DNA of 60,000 nucleotides, taken from NCBI GenBank assembly GCA_030704615.1, contig CM060731.1:3102001-3162000 (forward strand), in the 5' to 3' direction. The position numbers and the translations under genes were made by a program. The number at the start of each line of letters is the position of its first letter. Position 1 is the stretch's first letter. Below the pieces are notes generated by a model. It was not told where the DNA came from. It did no database searches and saw only the letters and a program-made list of their open reading frames with translations. Positions 10,436-21,081 of this stretch are shown in pieces. Source of the DNA: Takakia lepidozioides (Eukaryota > Streptophyta > Takakiopsida > Takakiales > Takakiaceae).

Positions 10436-10885
10436 CCAAAAATACCATTGGAAAGCGCTTAATGTGGCCCATCTTTTTGTAGTTGGAGCAATTTTCATTA
10501 GAGGACATCTACCTATAGTAATTTAAGGGTAAAACAAGTGGGCCATTATCACGCACAAGATATATTGCTCCTTTGGTACCTTGGCACTTGAGCAGGTAGC
10601 CCAGTGGTTGGGTGTTTGTGCCTTGCCTGTGCATAACTTAGGCTCAATCCTTCAACATGTGCCTTCAGACTGTCCATTCGATGGCCTGTGTGTTGAGCAG
10701 TAGGCTCTGTAAATTCACTGGAGGTTAAAGAAACTTTATCTTTATCTTTACCTTGGACATTAACCATTTTAAGAAATAAAGATACTATTGGAAAGCTCTT
10801 GATGAGCCCCAACATTTTGTAGTTGGAACAATTTTCAGTAAAGTTCATCTACCTAGGACAATTTGAGTGTAAAGTGATGGATTAA
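10436..10885. repeat. Pair of diverged ~105-bp direct repeats flanking a SINE
   Basis: A segment at about 10436-10540 (ATACCATTGGAAAGCGCTTA ... TTTTGTAGTTGGAGCAATTT ... CATCTACCTA) recurs in the same orientation at about 10780-10885 (ATACTATTGGAAAGCTCTTG ... TTTTGTAGTTGGAACAATTT ... CATCTACCTA). The repeats are far too long to be a SINE target-site duplication. A local tandem duplication, later or earlier interrupted by the SINE, is the simplest reading. Confidence 0.75.
10582..10752 (+). mobile_element. tRNA-derived SINE, family A, copy 1
   Basis: The head contains a box A-like TAGCCCAGTGG and a box B-like GGCTCAATCC about 45 bp later, the split pol III promoter of tRNA-derived SINEs. The body (GCCTTCAGACTGTCCATT ... 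TGTGTGTTGAGCAGTAGGCT) ends in a TTATCTTTATCTTTA tail. The same head, body and tail recur on the minus strand at 55270-55903, which shows that it is a dispersed family. No clear target-site duplication was seen. Confidence 0.72.
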
Positions 10886-11751
10886 GTGGCGTATTGTAAT
10901 CAGAGAATTGTGATCTGAGCTTGAAAAGCAGGAGGGTTGGTGGGCAGGTGCGCAGATGTAGAAACTGCTGCACTGGCTGACGTGGCATGTGAAGTGGAGA
11001 TATCTTAGTAACTGCTATACTATCGTAGGATCATTTCCTCAGGACAGCAAGCATGATCATGCCACATGGACAGTCAAAATGTGGTTGGGTATCTGCCACC
11101 TATTACTACGGAAGGAAGCTTAATGAATATGGTTTATGCAGGTGTGAACCCTTACCAGATGGACGCTTCTATTTGGAGGTCAGTTCCTCTGACCTAGAAT
11201 TATCTCCACTGAGTTTTTCCAGCTGTTGTGCCCAGGATTACCCGTGTGCTGGCTGAGCATGACGATGGAATAAGTCATAGGCACTGAATGGGAGTGCGAA
11301 GTAGGACCATGCTTAGATCACATGGGTTCCCATAAATGAATCTTTGGGCACGATGACTCTGTCATTGTATCAGTCTTTGGTGGAGATTCGCCCAAGGAGA
11401 TAGATCCCCTCGAGAGAAACAACTATTTTTTGGTACACAGTAGGAAGGATACTGTCAATGTCAAGAATAATTAGAAGTGCTCCAGCTCGAAAAGTGTGTC
11501 AATGGGTCCTCAATTACAGTTTTGCACAATTTTCTGTAGTTGGGAATCAGGATGTCAACAGTTCACGGATTACTGTGACTTTTGAGGATTGTGCATGTGT
11601 GGAATGCAAAATGCAGTTTTGTCTTGTACTAGACTCTAAAGTGAAACGCATGCTTTGGAGAGTGACACACCCCTTTACACACTTCAAAGCTGTTTCCTAC
11701 CTTTACAACTTCAAAGAGGTACTCCAACTGCCACCACAGTCCCTACCGACA
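10886..11751. other. No recognisable gene; includes Alba 3' flank
   Basis: A 67-codon plus-strand ORF (11053-11256) has coding-like composition (GRKLNEYGLCRCEPLPDGRF) but no recognised family and no supporting splice context. The last few hundred bases are presumably the 3' UTR and terminator of the minus-strand Alba gene. Confidence 0.4.
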
Positions 11752-14700
11752 TCAAACAGCTCCTGGCCCAGCTGATTCTGGCATTGGTCCATCTGCACGG
11801 AAACCTCTACCTCTTCCCCGACCCCTTCCTCTGCCTCTGCCACGGCCTGACCCGTTACCAACCCAAGCCACCAACATGAGAGCAAAATCATACAGGAGGA
11901 CAAAAAGCACTGTGTTGACAGCATTTTAAAACTTTAGACACGCTACCTCTCACAGCACAAGTACATACTTCTCAACATAAAGTATGCGACTGTTAGAAAA
12001 CATGACAGGCATGCATTCTAGATTTAAAGAAGTGATAAGCTCATATATAAAATTTTGTCAGCCCAACCAGGATTCCTCAATACAAGTTCTCCCAACCCTA
12101 TGTAATGTGCAGATCAAATGTGTGCATAACTAGGGCAACTGGGATACCTTCTAAGATCTACCACCTACGGAAAACTAAGGAAAAACCTGCATTTGCCAGT
12201 GAACAGTTTAGAGTCCATAGGACAGAGAGAACCCTAGAAATGCAGTCCCAATCACTTAGGAGATCACACATTTGAGCAATATAATCTTTGGACAGAAGAC
12301 GTTCCAAGAGTTTTAAAAACTCAACATCCATTCCCAAGAGGGGCTATTCATTGACACAGAATATCTTGACCGGAAGGACAATCAAGCCTACGGTACTTGG
12401 AACTCGGCAATCTCAGAAACAGAGTGACGAGAATGAGAAACAGGGGCCGATGCCATACTTCTAAATTGACTTGCACACCTAATCACAAGGATTTCCTATT
12501 CCTGCATCTGAATGATGTATCTTCTGACAAGTGCCCCAAGGAATTGTCACAGCTTTGCACAAATTCAACAAAGGCACCTGGAGGAAACACAATACCTCGC
12601 CCTCGAGGAGCCAGATCACTAGCAAGGTCATCAAAGCCACCCACATCTTGCTCACTACCGTGACCACCCAAGCCACGGCCTCGTCCACCTCTTCCTCGTC
12701 CTCGGCCACGGCCACGGCCTCGCGCCCAGCCACCATCAAGCCCAGTGTACTCAGCACCTGGCATGCCATAGCCTGTAATCACAATAGCACAGATGGTAAG
12801 ATGAAACTGCTTTCTTGAATAGCTACGCTTCCAGAATAAAAGCAAATTAGCTCCCAAGTCTTAAGGAACCATAATGGATCAGCACCTCCTCTTCCTCCGC
12901 CCCTGCCACGACCCCGGTCTCGGCCCCTTCCACCACGTGGTGAACCCTCTGAAACAAAGCAACAAAAATGCCTCAATAAGCTCCAGTTTGTGCAGCACAC
13001 ATCACCCATAACTATAGCCTCTCCCAGCCTTCAGCCTCTGGTAACTACCAAAACCTGGTACACACAGCAGTCCCAAAACAACCACTCCCTACAGTCTTCA
13101 TACTGCGGGATAAAGAGTTGAACGAGAGGAGCAATACCTCCATCATACTCAAATTCAGCCAACGGTTTGATCTGGTCTGCAGGCAAAGGAGGTTGATACC
13201 TGCATTTCAAATGTGTAGACGCACCTACCAGCGTCAGAAATATTCCTCATATGTGAGCTGAATGCATTCCTGGAATTCTCTGTTACAACACTACAATTGG
13301 TGTTACCAGGACCTGGTTACGCCCAGAAGGCTTCACATTCTCTAGATATTTGAAGTGGAACAAACCTGCACAGGTACTGTCAAGTAACATAAACAGGTAT
13401 GGCATCATGCTGCATTTGGTCATAGTAATGAACGTGGAGTAGAACATACCCAGTGGATGTCTTCTCCAACTCCTTGGTTGATAGCACGATGGTAATCATA
13501 GACACATGTCGTGTTGTTTCCAAGCTGCCAAAGCATCCAGTTTCCACAACAGTTAAACTTTGAAACAACGGGACAAACAAACATACCCCACGAATAGCAC
13601 ACACCTAACACACAGGCATAAACCATTTGGTGTTAAGAGCACAATTGCCAAGCAAGGAACATGAATACAACATTAAGGCTCGAATCAAGTATGCTTACGG
13701 AAGAAGGCCCTCTTCAAGTGGTTCCCAGAGGTCAGTAATGTCAGTAGATCCAATAGCTGTATTTTGGTGAAGGCCAGCAATCCTTCTCTACACAAAACCG
13801 AAATTTTCTTGATTACTTCAAAATCACTTCAGAAAATTTTAAAACTGTTAAATACTGTGACTATACAATGACATCAATCCTAATATACTAGAACTTTTGG
13901 CTTCATGCATTTCATTGGTGTCCAATCTACAGTCTCCTTACGTGCGACATAAAAGCCTTCCAGGAGTATGCGAGCTAAACTGTGTGCAAAAATCAGCCTT
14001 GAACAGAATCTCCTGCATCACACAGGTACTTCAACCGAGTGGATGCTCCCAATAAACTTGTCACTTATCAAATTGGGCGGGCATGACCTTAATAATCTCG
14101 GCGATTGTGACTGTCTTGTTGATGGCACGCCCCATGGCCTTCAGCACAATTTCAGATGCTCCCTTATCCTGCATATCCCCACATCGCCGAAAGCCACAGC
14201 AAACAATGTACAAAACATTTTCAGATTTTATGAATCAACAAGGACAGTTTCACAACAAGTCACTGTCACAAACCATAAACAGTCTTCTCAGATTTCTCTA
14301 CGCCTGGCTGGAGTAATAAGGACTGATGATTGCAAAATGGAAGGGGTTCATGATTTCACGAATATTAAGCAACAAGCAGGTCTTGACCAAGAAAGAGCCC
14401 TAACAATACCTAGTTGAATCACAAAATATATAAAGACTACTCGCTTTCATACTGAGTGTAAAAGTAGAAGGCAATTCAGGAAAAAAGGTGGAGATGATTT
14501 CTAAGACACAAATAGATTCTATTCAAACCTAGAGGGAAAAGATACCAAACTTTGCCATGAGATCCTACAACTCCAAGAAACCACCGACACAAAGTACAGG
14601 AGGCAACAAAACCCCTAAAGTGACCAAAGACAAACCCTGTGCCCTACATTGAAAAAGAAATAAAGACATCCAACAATCAAATGGAGGAAACTGATATCAG

Positions 14701-14957
14701 ACAAACCTGATATGACTAGAGAGTCGTGGGAGACAACCAAGAACCAAGAACCAAGAACCAAGAACCACAGGGACACTATGTAAATGTCACATGGTCTGAC
14801 GAACCACAGAACTTGGAAGGAAGATTAGACTGACCTGTAGAAGTGTGGTGGCATAGGTGATGTAGTTGCGCATCTTCCCTTGCGTAGTAATGCGGATTTC
14901 ATTCTCACTGATTGGAGTCTCAGGCCGTGGCTTCTCCACCCTTTGATACCGATCCAT
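11752..14957 (-). CDS. Alba DNA/RNA-binding protein with RGG-rich tail (8 coding exons)
   Basis: Coding exons by position: 14957-14835, 14168-14088, 13787-13699, 13524-13450, 13199-13138, 12948-12886, 12772-12659 and 11846-11752. All have GT/AG borders and they sum to 702 bp (233 residues). Residues 1 to about 115 are an Alba fold. It starts MDRYQRVEKPRPETPISENE, with the conserved RITTQGKMRNYITYATTLLQ and then KAMGRAINKTVTIAEIIK. The tail is Arg-Gly repeats, ending ESAGPGAV. Alba proteins bind nucleic acids; plant members are related to RNase P/MRP subunits and bind RNA or R-loops. The start is set by the family's conserved MDRYQRVEKP; a longer in-frame start at 15029 looks like 5' UTR. Reading on from exon 7 without splicing gives an alternative C-terminus that stops at 12483, so two isoforms are possible. 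A 7-bp (AACCAAG) repeat lies in intron 1 near 14735-14767. Confidence 0.9.
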
Positions 14958-16203
14958 GGTTGTCCCACCGGTTCGCTCAGGTATTTCAGCTTTTGGATTC
15001 TTGAATGAGTACCGCACAGTAAGTTCCACACAGTTCTACAATTTCATGTCGATGATGCAAGATGAAGTCTCCAATTCTCATACGGGCGAAAATGAAACAA
15101 ATGAGGTACAAAAACCTACAGACCTTTTTGCCTTTTAGAACTACTTAAGGTCAAACAAAGAACCGCTGTTAGCTTGATTAAATGGCACAATGACTGCAAA
15201 TCGCCAAACTCGGGCAATAGCCACCAACACACCGAGAGGGACGATGTGATTCTGATGATCCACACGCGGACGCTGCAGAAATGCGATCTTAAAAAAAAAG
15301 GACAATCGATGAAAGGCACCAGGAAGATAAAACGTGAAGGAACAGGTGCAAAGCAAGGACAGCGTAAATATCACGCACTACTTCAAAAAACAGGCATACA
15401 ATCGACGAGGCAGAAAAACTACAGGGCCAGAATCAAAGGAACACGCGCACTATCTCAAGTGCCAGCAAAACCGCAGGAATTATCACTTCACTCCAAATCA
15501 CACAGATGCAGAGACCACCGGATAAGAAGTGCGAAAAATTTGCAGAAACCGATATATTTTTTGTAAAGCAGACAGGGAAGATTGTTTTTGGTTACAAGCA
15601 CTCAACAGCTTGCTGCCTCTCAATTGTTGTATGACGTCGCTGCTCACTCTCCCCCGCCCGCCTTCCCTCTCTCTTCATCCCGCTCTGCCCTAGCCAACTA
15701 CCTCCATGCCCCCCATCCCCATCCCATCCCATCCCCATATATGGGGGATGGGATCGAATATATGACGCTGGCCCGTCTCTTTGCCTTTTCTTTTTTCTTT
15801 TAAACGAAAAGGAATCTCCTCGAAAGCCCACTTTTCCGCTTCATTCATCTCACACGTTGCATCTTTCATCCACATCAACTACTTCCTCAGAATGTTCTCA
15901 TTCATTTGTGTTTTATTCATTCGTTCGATATATATATATAGGATTCCAAATATAGGTAATAAAAAGCAATGTGATACTAATAAGTTACGAACTCTCACAA
16001 TGGATGAAAAATATTCTCATTTACTGGCGCAAATAAGGTTCAACATTTTCAATTACACAATGATAATAATTTTATAATACATCCCTGTTCAGATTAAATA
16101 TTAATATATCTCATTTATAGAATTAGTAAAAAAAAAACGTTTTTCCCCCCTTCTCAGGCCTGAAATTTGGGCTGTCGCTCCCAGGTTTCCTTTTATATAT
16201 AAA

Positions 16204-16247
<44 letters not shown>

Positions 16248-16983
16248 GAATTGATAATGTACCTTGTGAGGTCAACATAAATGGCGGTAAGCTGCAAGAA
16301 GGAGGGCATGTGGGGGGGAAATGACAAGGCAGCGCACAAGAGGGGAAGGAAGGGGAGGGAAGGGAAGGGATGGGATGGACGGAGTCGTGGAGAATGCGAG
16401 GGCCCACTAACGTGTTTCCCCCGGAAGGGAAGCGCAGCAAGGTTCCTTGGGGGCTTGATGAGAGCATGGCTCCCAGTATCTAGGGCATTGAATTGGAAGC
16501 GGTGCAGCAGAAGGGGATTGCATTTGAGGGTTCTCGCATTCATGGTGTCAAATCCTTGCAGTAGCTTGGAGTCCGTTACCTGTAGGTAGTTGGGAGAGGA
16601 AAGGGAACCATTAAGGGATTGTGGGAGCTGTTTGGTTGTGCAATCGCGGCATTGGGTGAGGGGATTATGTGTTACCTGTATATCTCGTCGATCTGACGTT
16701 AGCCGCTTGGAGTTTTGGGACGGGCTCAACAATCAACCAGCTGTGGTTGGGTTGAGGGTAGGGGTTTTTGGTGGTTCTGTTTTATCTGATCTCACCCCTT
16801 CATTCCCATGCTTTCAGGCTATTGCCAGGCTCGCGCAAATATCAACCACTGGTGGTTCGTTAAGAAGAGAGGTAATTTGAGGGCTTGAGAGGGGTACAGT
16901 TGCGGAGCAGGTTTTGTTGTGTGGTTTTTGATTCGGACGTGATTGAGGTGAAGAAAGAGGGTGAGAGGCGACACATCATAGCG
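14958..16983. other. Intergenic region between divergent Alba and ATI-like genes
   Basis: This 2-kb spacer holds the promoters and 5' UTRs of both genes and no recognisable coding sequence. Notable features are a C-rich stretch with repeated CCCATCCC (15700-15745) followed by a palindromic CCATATATGG, and a long (AT)n microsatellite at 16207-16241. Plus-strand ORFs in 15174-15566 and 16281-16589 look random. Confidence 0.5.
16207..16241. repeat. (AT)n microsatellite
   Basis: About 17 uninterrupted AT dinucleotides lie in the Alba/ATI spacer. The run would be length-polymorphic. Confidence 0.95.
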
Positions 16984-18736
16984 ATGACTGATGCTAGCAG
17001 TGACAGTGACGACAGCAACGGTCGGTCACATGAGTGGGAGGTTGTATCACTTTCTCTCTCCTCGCATTCCCTGTCTGCATCCACCTCCCTCGATGCATCC
17101 ACTGCACTGGGAAGTGGGCATGGCTCTGTGGACGTGTCTGATGCTGCGCTCCGCTCCGATCACTTTGTTCTCCCATCTGCTGCCTCCCCTCATCCTAGGC
17201 CTGACTCGCCTAGCAGTGAGGATGAGCCCTTCATAAGCGAATCAAGTGTTGGAGACCCTACTCTGGTCCCAAGCCAGGGCCAGGAAGCAGTTCTAAGGGA
17301 GCCTTCCGTGGAAGATTCACAACATGCGGGGCGTAAGAGTGCCGAGCAGGCTCGTGGGATGAGCACTTGTGCATCTCAGATGCAAGAGTTGCCAGAGATG
17401 GACTGGATGGAGCCCATGCCTCCAGGTATGTGTTTCGTAGTTGGTTGAATTATGGGGTAGAGAAGTGAGTTGACCAAAAAATGCGAGGGTTGGGTAGTGA
17501 ATACCTCTGGCAGGGAACTTGGTGATATTTTGATCTATTGCTGGGTTTTGAAGGAATTGGCTTCCATGTTGTGCTCTCTGCTGAGCTTCTCTGAAAGTGG
17601 TTTATGTTTCAGGGATTGGCCACACAGTGGATTATGTACAGGAAGAGATTGGAGGTGCAAGTCTCATATATGCGCTGGCCTCTGAATCTAAAGGTGGTGT
17701 AGAACCATATTTTGGGCAGACGGGGCCACTGCTAGGCTCCTGTCAGTCTTCTCCTTCTGCACCTGCGATTGTAAGTTCTGTAGCAGCGTTCACCAGTCAT
17801 ACCAGCTCTACCTTGCTTGGTCTGGAAGGGGAGCTTCTTCGAGGCCAAGTTGTTGGAAGCAATGAAAGTGGCGGTTCATCTTGCTTAGCTGAAGAAGAGG
17901 AAGAATCTTTGGCAGGGCTAGAAAGGGAGATTCTAGGTGAGGACTCAGGGTTTGAATTCCCAGACTCAGGTGCAGCTGTGGATAGGAGGAAGTTGGAATT
18001 GGAAGACAGACAGAGTCCAGCACCACTACTTCGGGATGTGAGCAATGAGCAGTCGTGTGATGCGTGGTGGAAACGCAGTGCAGCGTTGTGGTATGAGCAA
18101 GCGCGGCAGGCCAACACTCTCTGGTCAATTGCTTTGGCTGCTGCTGTTATGGGACTTGTAATCATCGGGCAGCGATGGCAGCATGAGCGTTGCCAGAATC
18201 AGCAGCTGCGTCTGCAGCTCTGTTCAAAGGATGAGGTGAGTTAAATTTGTGTTGCAGTGTGATTGCTGAGCCTGGTGAATCGTCGTGGAGTGTCTTTTTG
18301 CACATGATTGATGTCAGAAATAGCAGGCAATCTTGTGACCCCCATGTCTGACCCTGGTGTGGATCGTCCCAAATGTGGGTGACACCCTTGGTTCTCGCAA
18401 ATATTTCGAAAGATTCACAAATTGACAAGTGTGGGGGAAGGAAGAAGATGGAAAGAAAGACCATAGCAAAAGTTCATCTCCTGTGCATAGGTGAAAAGCA
18501 TTTGTGGTGGTGTCACAAAACTGGAAGTCTGTAAATCTAAGATATAAATGGTTAGGGCCTGAACAGTCATTATTGATATTGATAACCCATCTGTCAAGGA
18601 ATGTGATTGGATGTTGCAGAAAATCAGCCACCTAATTTGCCAAGTGGTAAAACTGAAGGAGGCCTTGTCCGGCCGCCGGCGCGTGCCTGTCCTGCAGTCC
18701 AGCTCAGCTTACAGTAGTTTCCGCCATCAATTCTGA
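16984..18736 (+). CDS. ATI1: ATG8-interacting protein 1/2-like membrane protein (selective autophagy)
   Basis: Three exons, 16984-17425, 17613-18235 and 18620-18736, sum to 1182 bp (393 residues) with GT/AG borders and matching phases. The N-terminus carries EWEVVSL (residues 17-23), the motif with which plant ATI proteins begin and a candidate ATG8-interacting motif (W18-x-x-V21). A long acidic, Ser-rich, probably disordered region follows. The conserved C-terminus has AWWKRSAALWYEQAR, one membrane span at about 316-333 (TLWSIALAAAVMGLVIIG) and a basic tail ending SSFRHQF. In Arabidopsis, ATI1 and ATI2 mark ER- and plastid-derived bodies sent to the vacuole in stress. The ATG at 16984 is chosen because it gives a compact N-terminus; an in-frame ATG at 16885 exists. 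The middle is much less conserved than the ends, as usual for this family. Confidence 0.85.
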
Positions 18737-20052
18737 GCTCAGGCCCTGTGCCATCTCCAACCTGTATAGTCTGAGATCACAAATATATAAAGGACTCCTT
18801 TACACCTTTTCACGTTTGGTGTGCAAGAACCTACAAAATTAGCAAGCGCAACACCTTGCTTATGCAAGTTAGACGGTAAGTAGCAAGGATGGAAGAGTTG
18901 GGATCCTGTTGATGAAATGGATAATGATGACGAAGGCGCGGGCAAGGGGTAGCATTGACTGCTCCCATTGGATGGTGATGGAATACAATCAGCGGGCAGG
19001 TATTGGCGCAAGTACCAACCCTTCTGGAGCTGAGGGGGTTTTTGGGCCCACTGACTTGATTGCTTGATTGTGCTGGCTGAGACATCACACTCGGGTTAAC
19101 TCTAATGATTTAGAAAGAGAGAGGGTGAGGAGGAAGGGCTGGGGAAGAAGGGAGGGGGGTGCTGGTATTTACTCTTCTAATAGATGTGCCTTTTGTGAAT
19201 TATATAAATGGGTGGTTGTGTGAAGGAGTGGATTGTGTAGTATAGCTTTGTCAAGATGTAATATCAAGTTAAAACAACCCAAATGAGGATGGGTTTCTCA
19301 TTTATACTAGGTCTCCCTTGATTCTCATTTTGTGGTGCCATTCTGATGATTGATAAGTATTTCTCCAGCCATTAAAACCTTCACACATTCATGTAAGAGA
19401 ATGGCGAAGGATTGATCATCACTGCATTGGATTACAGGTCTAGGGGCTCAGAGCTGACTGCCAAGAACAAGCTGGCCACAGCTTCTACTCTCCCACCAGC
19501 CCAGGAACCATGGGGATGTTTTAGTCAACTGAGCTGCATATTGACCTAAGGTTATGCCCAGCAGCCAATGGTAGAACTCTGCTAAAGGCTGGGCCTACCC
19601 ATGGCTTAGCCATCTATCATTCAGAGGGGATGATCCTCCTTTCAACTTGGCCAGCTTATTCAGGCTGATACATCAATCAACAAATTGACTTAGGTTTGCA
19701 GATTTCATGGAAGACAATAACATGTATTTATGAACTACATAGTCTCTCTATTTTGCAATGCCTTTTAGCACTTGACAATCAAGTTCATCGTTGCACAATG
19801 CAATGCTGTGGTGCCAGACCTGTTTTATGACAACAAAATCAACACAACGTGGAGTTAGCTGTGCTCATATGGCAGTCAAGTAGAACTAGAGCTAGGCATA
19901 TTCTACCTCTACTTGATCTTTCTGAACTTTGCAGGTCCAGTATCGAACAGTGTGTGAAGTTACATCTCACTTAGTGAGATACCAAGAGCTTCTTGGGCAG
20001 CAGAGCTCTCTACACCTCTGTTGGGCAATGCCATCCCAACAGAATTAAAACA
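18737..20052. other. No recognised gene
   Basis: Presumably ATI 3' UTR and spacer. A possible exon lies at 19935-20045, after CTTTGCAG: VQYRTVCEVTSHLVRYQELL and on to QQN. I recognise no family. It may belong to the broken ORF that follows. Confidence 0.35.
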
Positions 20053-20972
20053 ATGGACCAACTTCTGCATGAGACAAAGACAAACCTGGCACTTGTTGGT
20101 GTACTTGGCGGTGTAGCCAGTGAACGATTCTCTAACAAGGTTTTATGAGCCATGAGCCACCCTGCTACCAACAAATACATTGCTCACCAACATGCCTCCC
20201 TGCCATATGCATTGCTACTTGACACTATAAATGGGACGGTGATTGGCAATCCAACTGATGGTGAGGTCCTTTCAGCACAAGACCCGAAAAGCAGCGGAAA
20301 CAATGAGACAGAGAGACACTTTGTAAACCCCTCTAACCAAGAAAGAGGAACTGTTATTTTTCTAACTCAAGATCATTATGGTGACTGGCATGAGCAATTT
20401 GAGCTGACTTCAAAAGTATACCAGACCAAGTGCAAGTTTGCCATGCAGAATATTAAGAAACCAAGTGACATTTACCTCTTCGAATCAAAACTACAAGAAT
20501 CCTCTCTCTCATCCAGATGTCACAGTGTAAAGCTTGGTCATGGCTTGCTTTTCCAGTGCCTCCCTTATACACCCCAGTTTTCTTTGGATCATGAGACAAT
20601 GAAGGTCCAGAAACCATTGCAAATCCACCAAACTTCTCCCGGGTCTACAGACCTTTGGAATCCATAATCAAGGTCTACAAGACCTCTCTTGTGTTGATGT
20701 TGCTGGTACCTCTCAACACATTGGAGTCTACAGAAGTATCAAAATCCACAACCCACAGTCAGGTCGAAGAGAACACAAACCAAATCCACAGCAGAATACA
20801 GAACCTGGTTCATGAAACCACTTCAGCAGAGATTGACCAACGAAAGTCTGCTGTTAGAATGGATGAAAGTGCGTTATTCGGGAATGGAATCTGGATATAC
20901 ACTACACTTGGCTGCTTCTTCATTTCAGGGCTCTTGTTGTTGTGGCTCTGTAGCGAAAGAAGAAGAGGGTAA
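20053..20972 (+). pseudogene. Unrecognised ORF with C-terminal membrane anchor, interrupted
   Basis: One frame runs from an ATG at 20053 to 20667 but is broken by TGA at 20146-20148. A second frame (20655-20972) overlaps its end and continues to a hydrophobic segment (GIWIYTTLGCFFISGLLLLW) followed by a basic tail (CSERRRG), like a tail anchor. The two frames together look like one protein with a nonsense codon and a frameshift, or else unpredicted introns. I do not recognise the family. It lies in the same orientation between the ATI-like and PYD3 genes, 110 bp before the PYD3 start. Confidence 0.35.
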
Positions 20973-21081
20973 CTTGTTTGTGCTGCTTGTGCAGTAGTAC
21001 AAGGAGAAGACATACCTGAGTCTTAACGGTTTGTGGGTAGAACACACACAATCTGGCGAGTCAAGTCAAATTGGGAGTGTA

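Noticed and set aside
10590-10660. tRNA gene at the SINE head
   Set aside because: Boxes A and B are present but no cloverleaf can be folded, and the dispersed body and tail identify a SINE.
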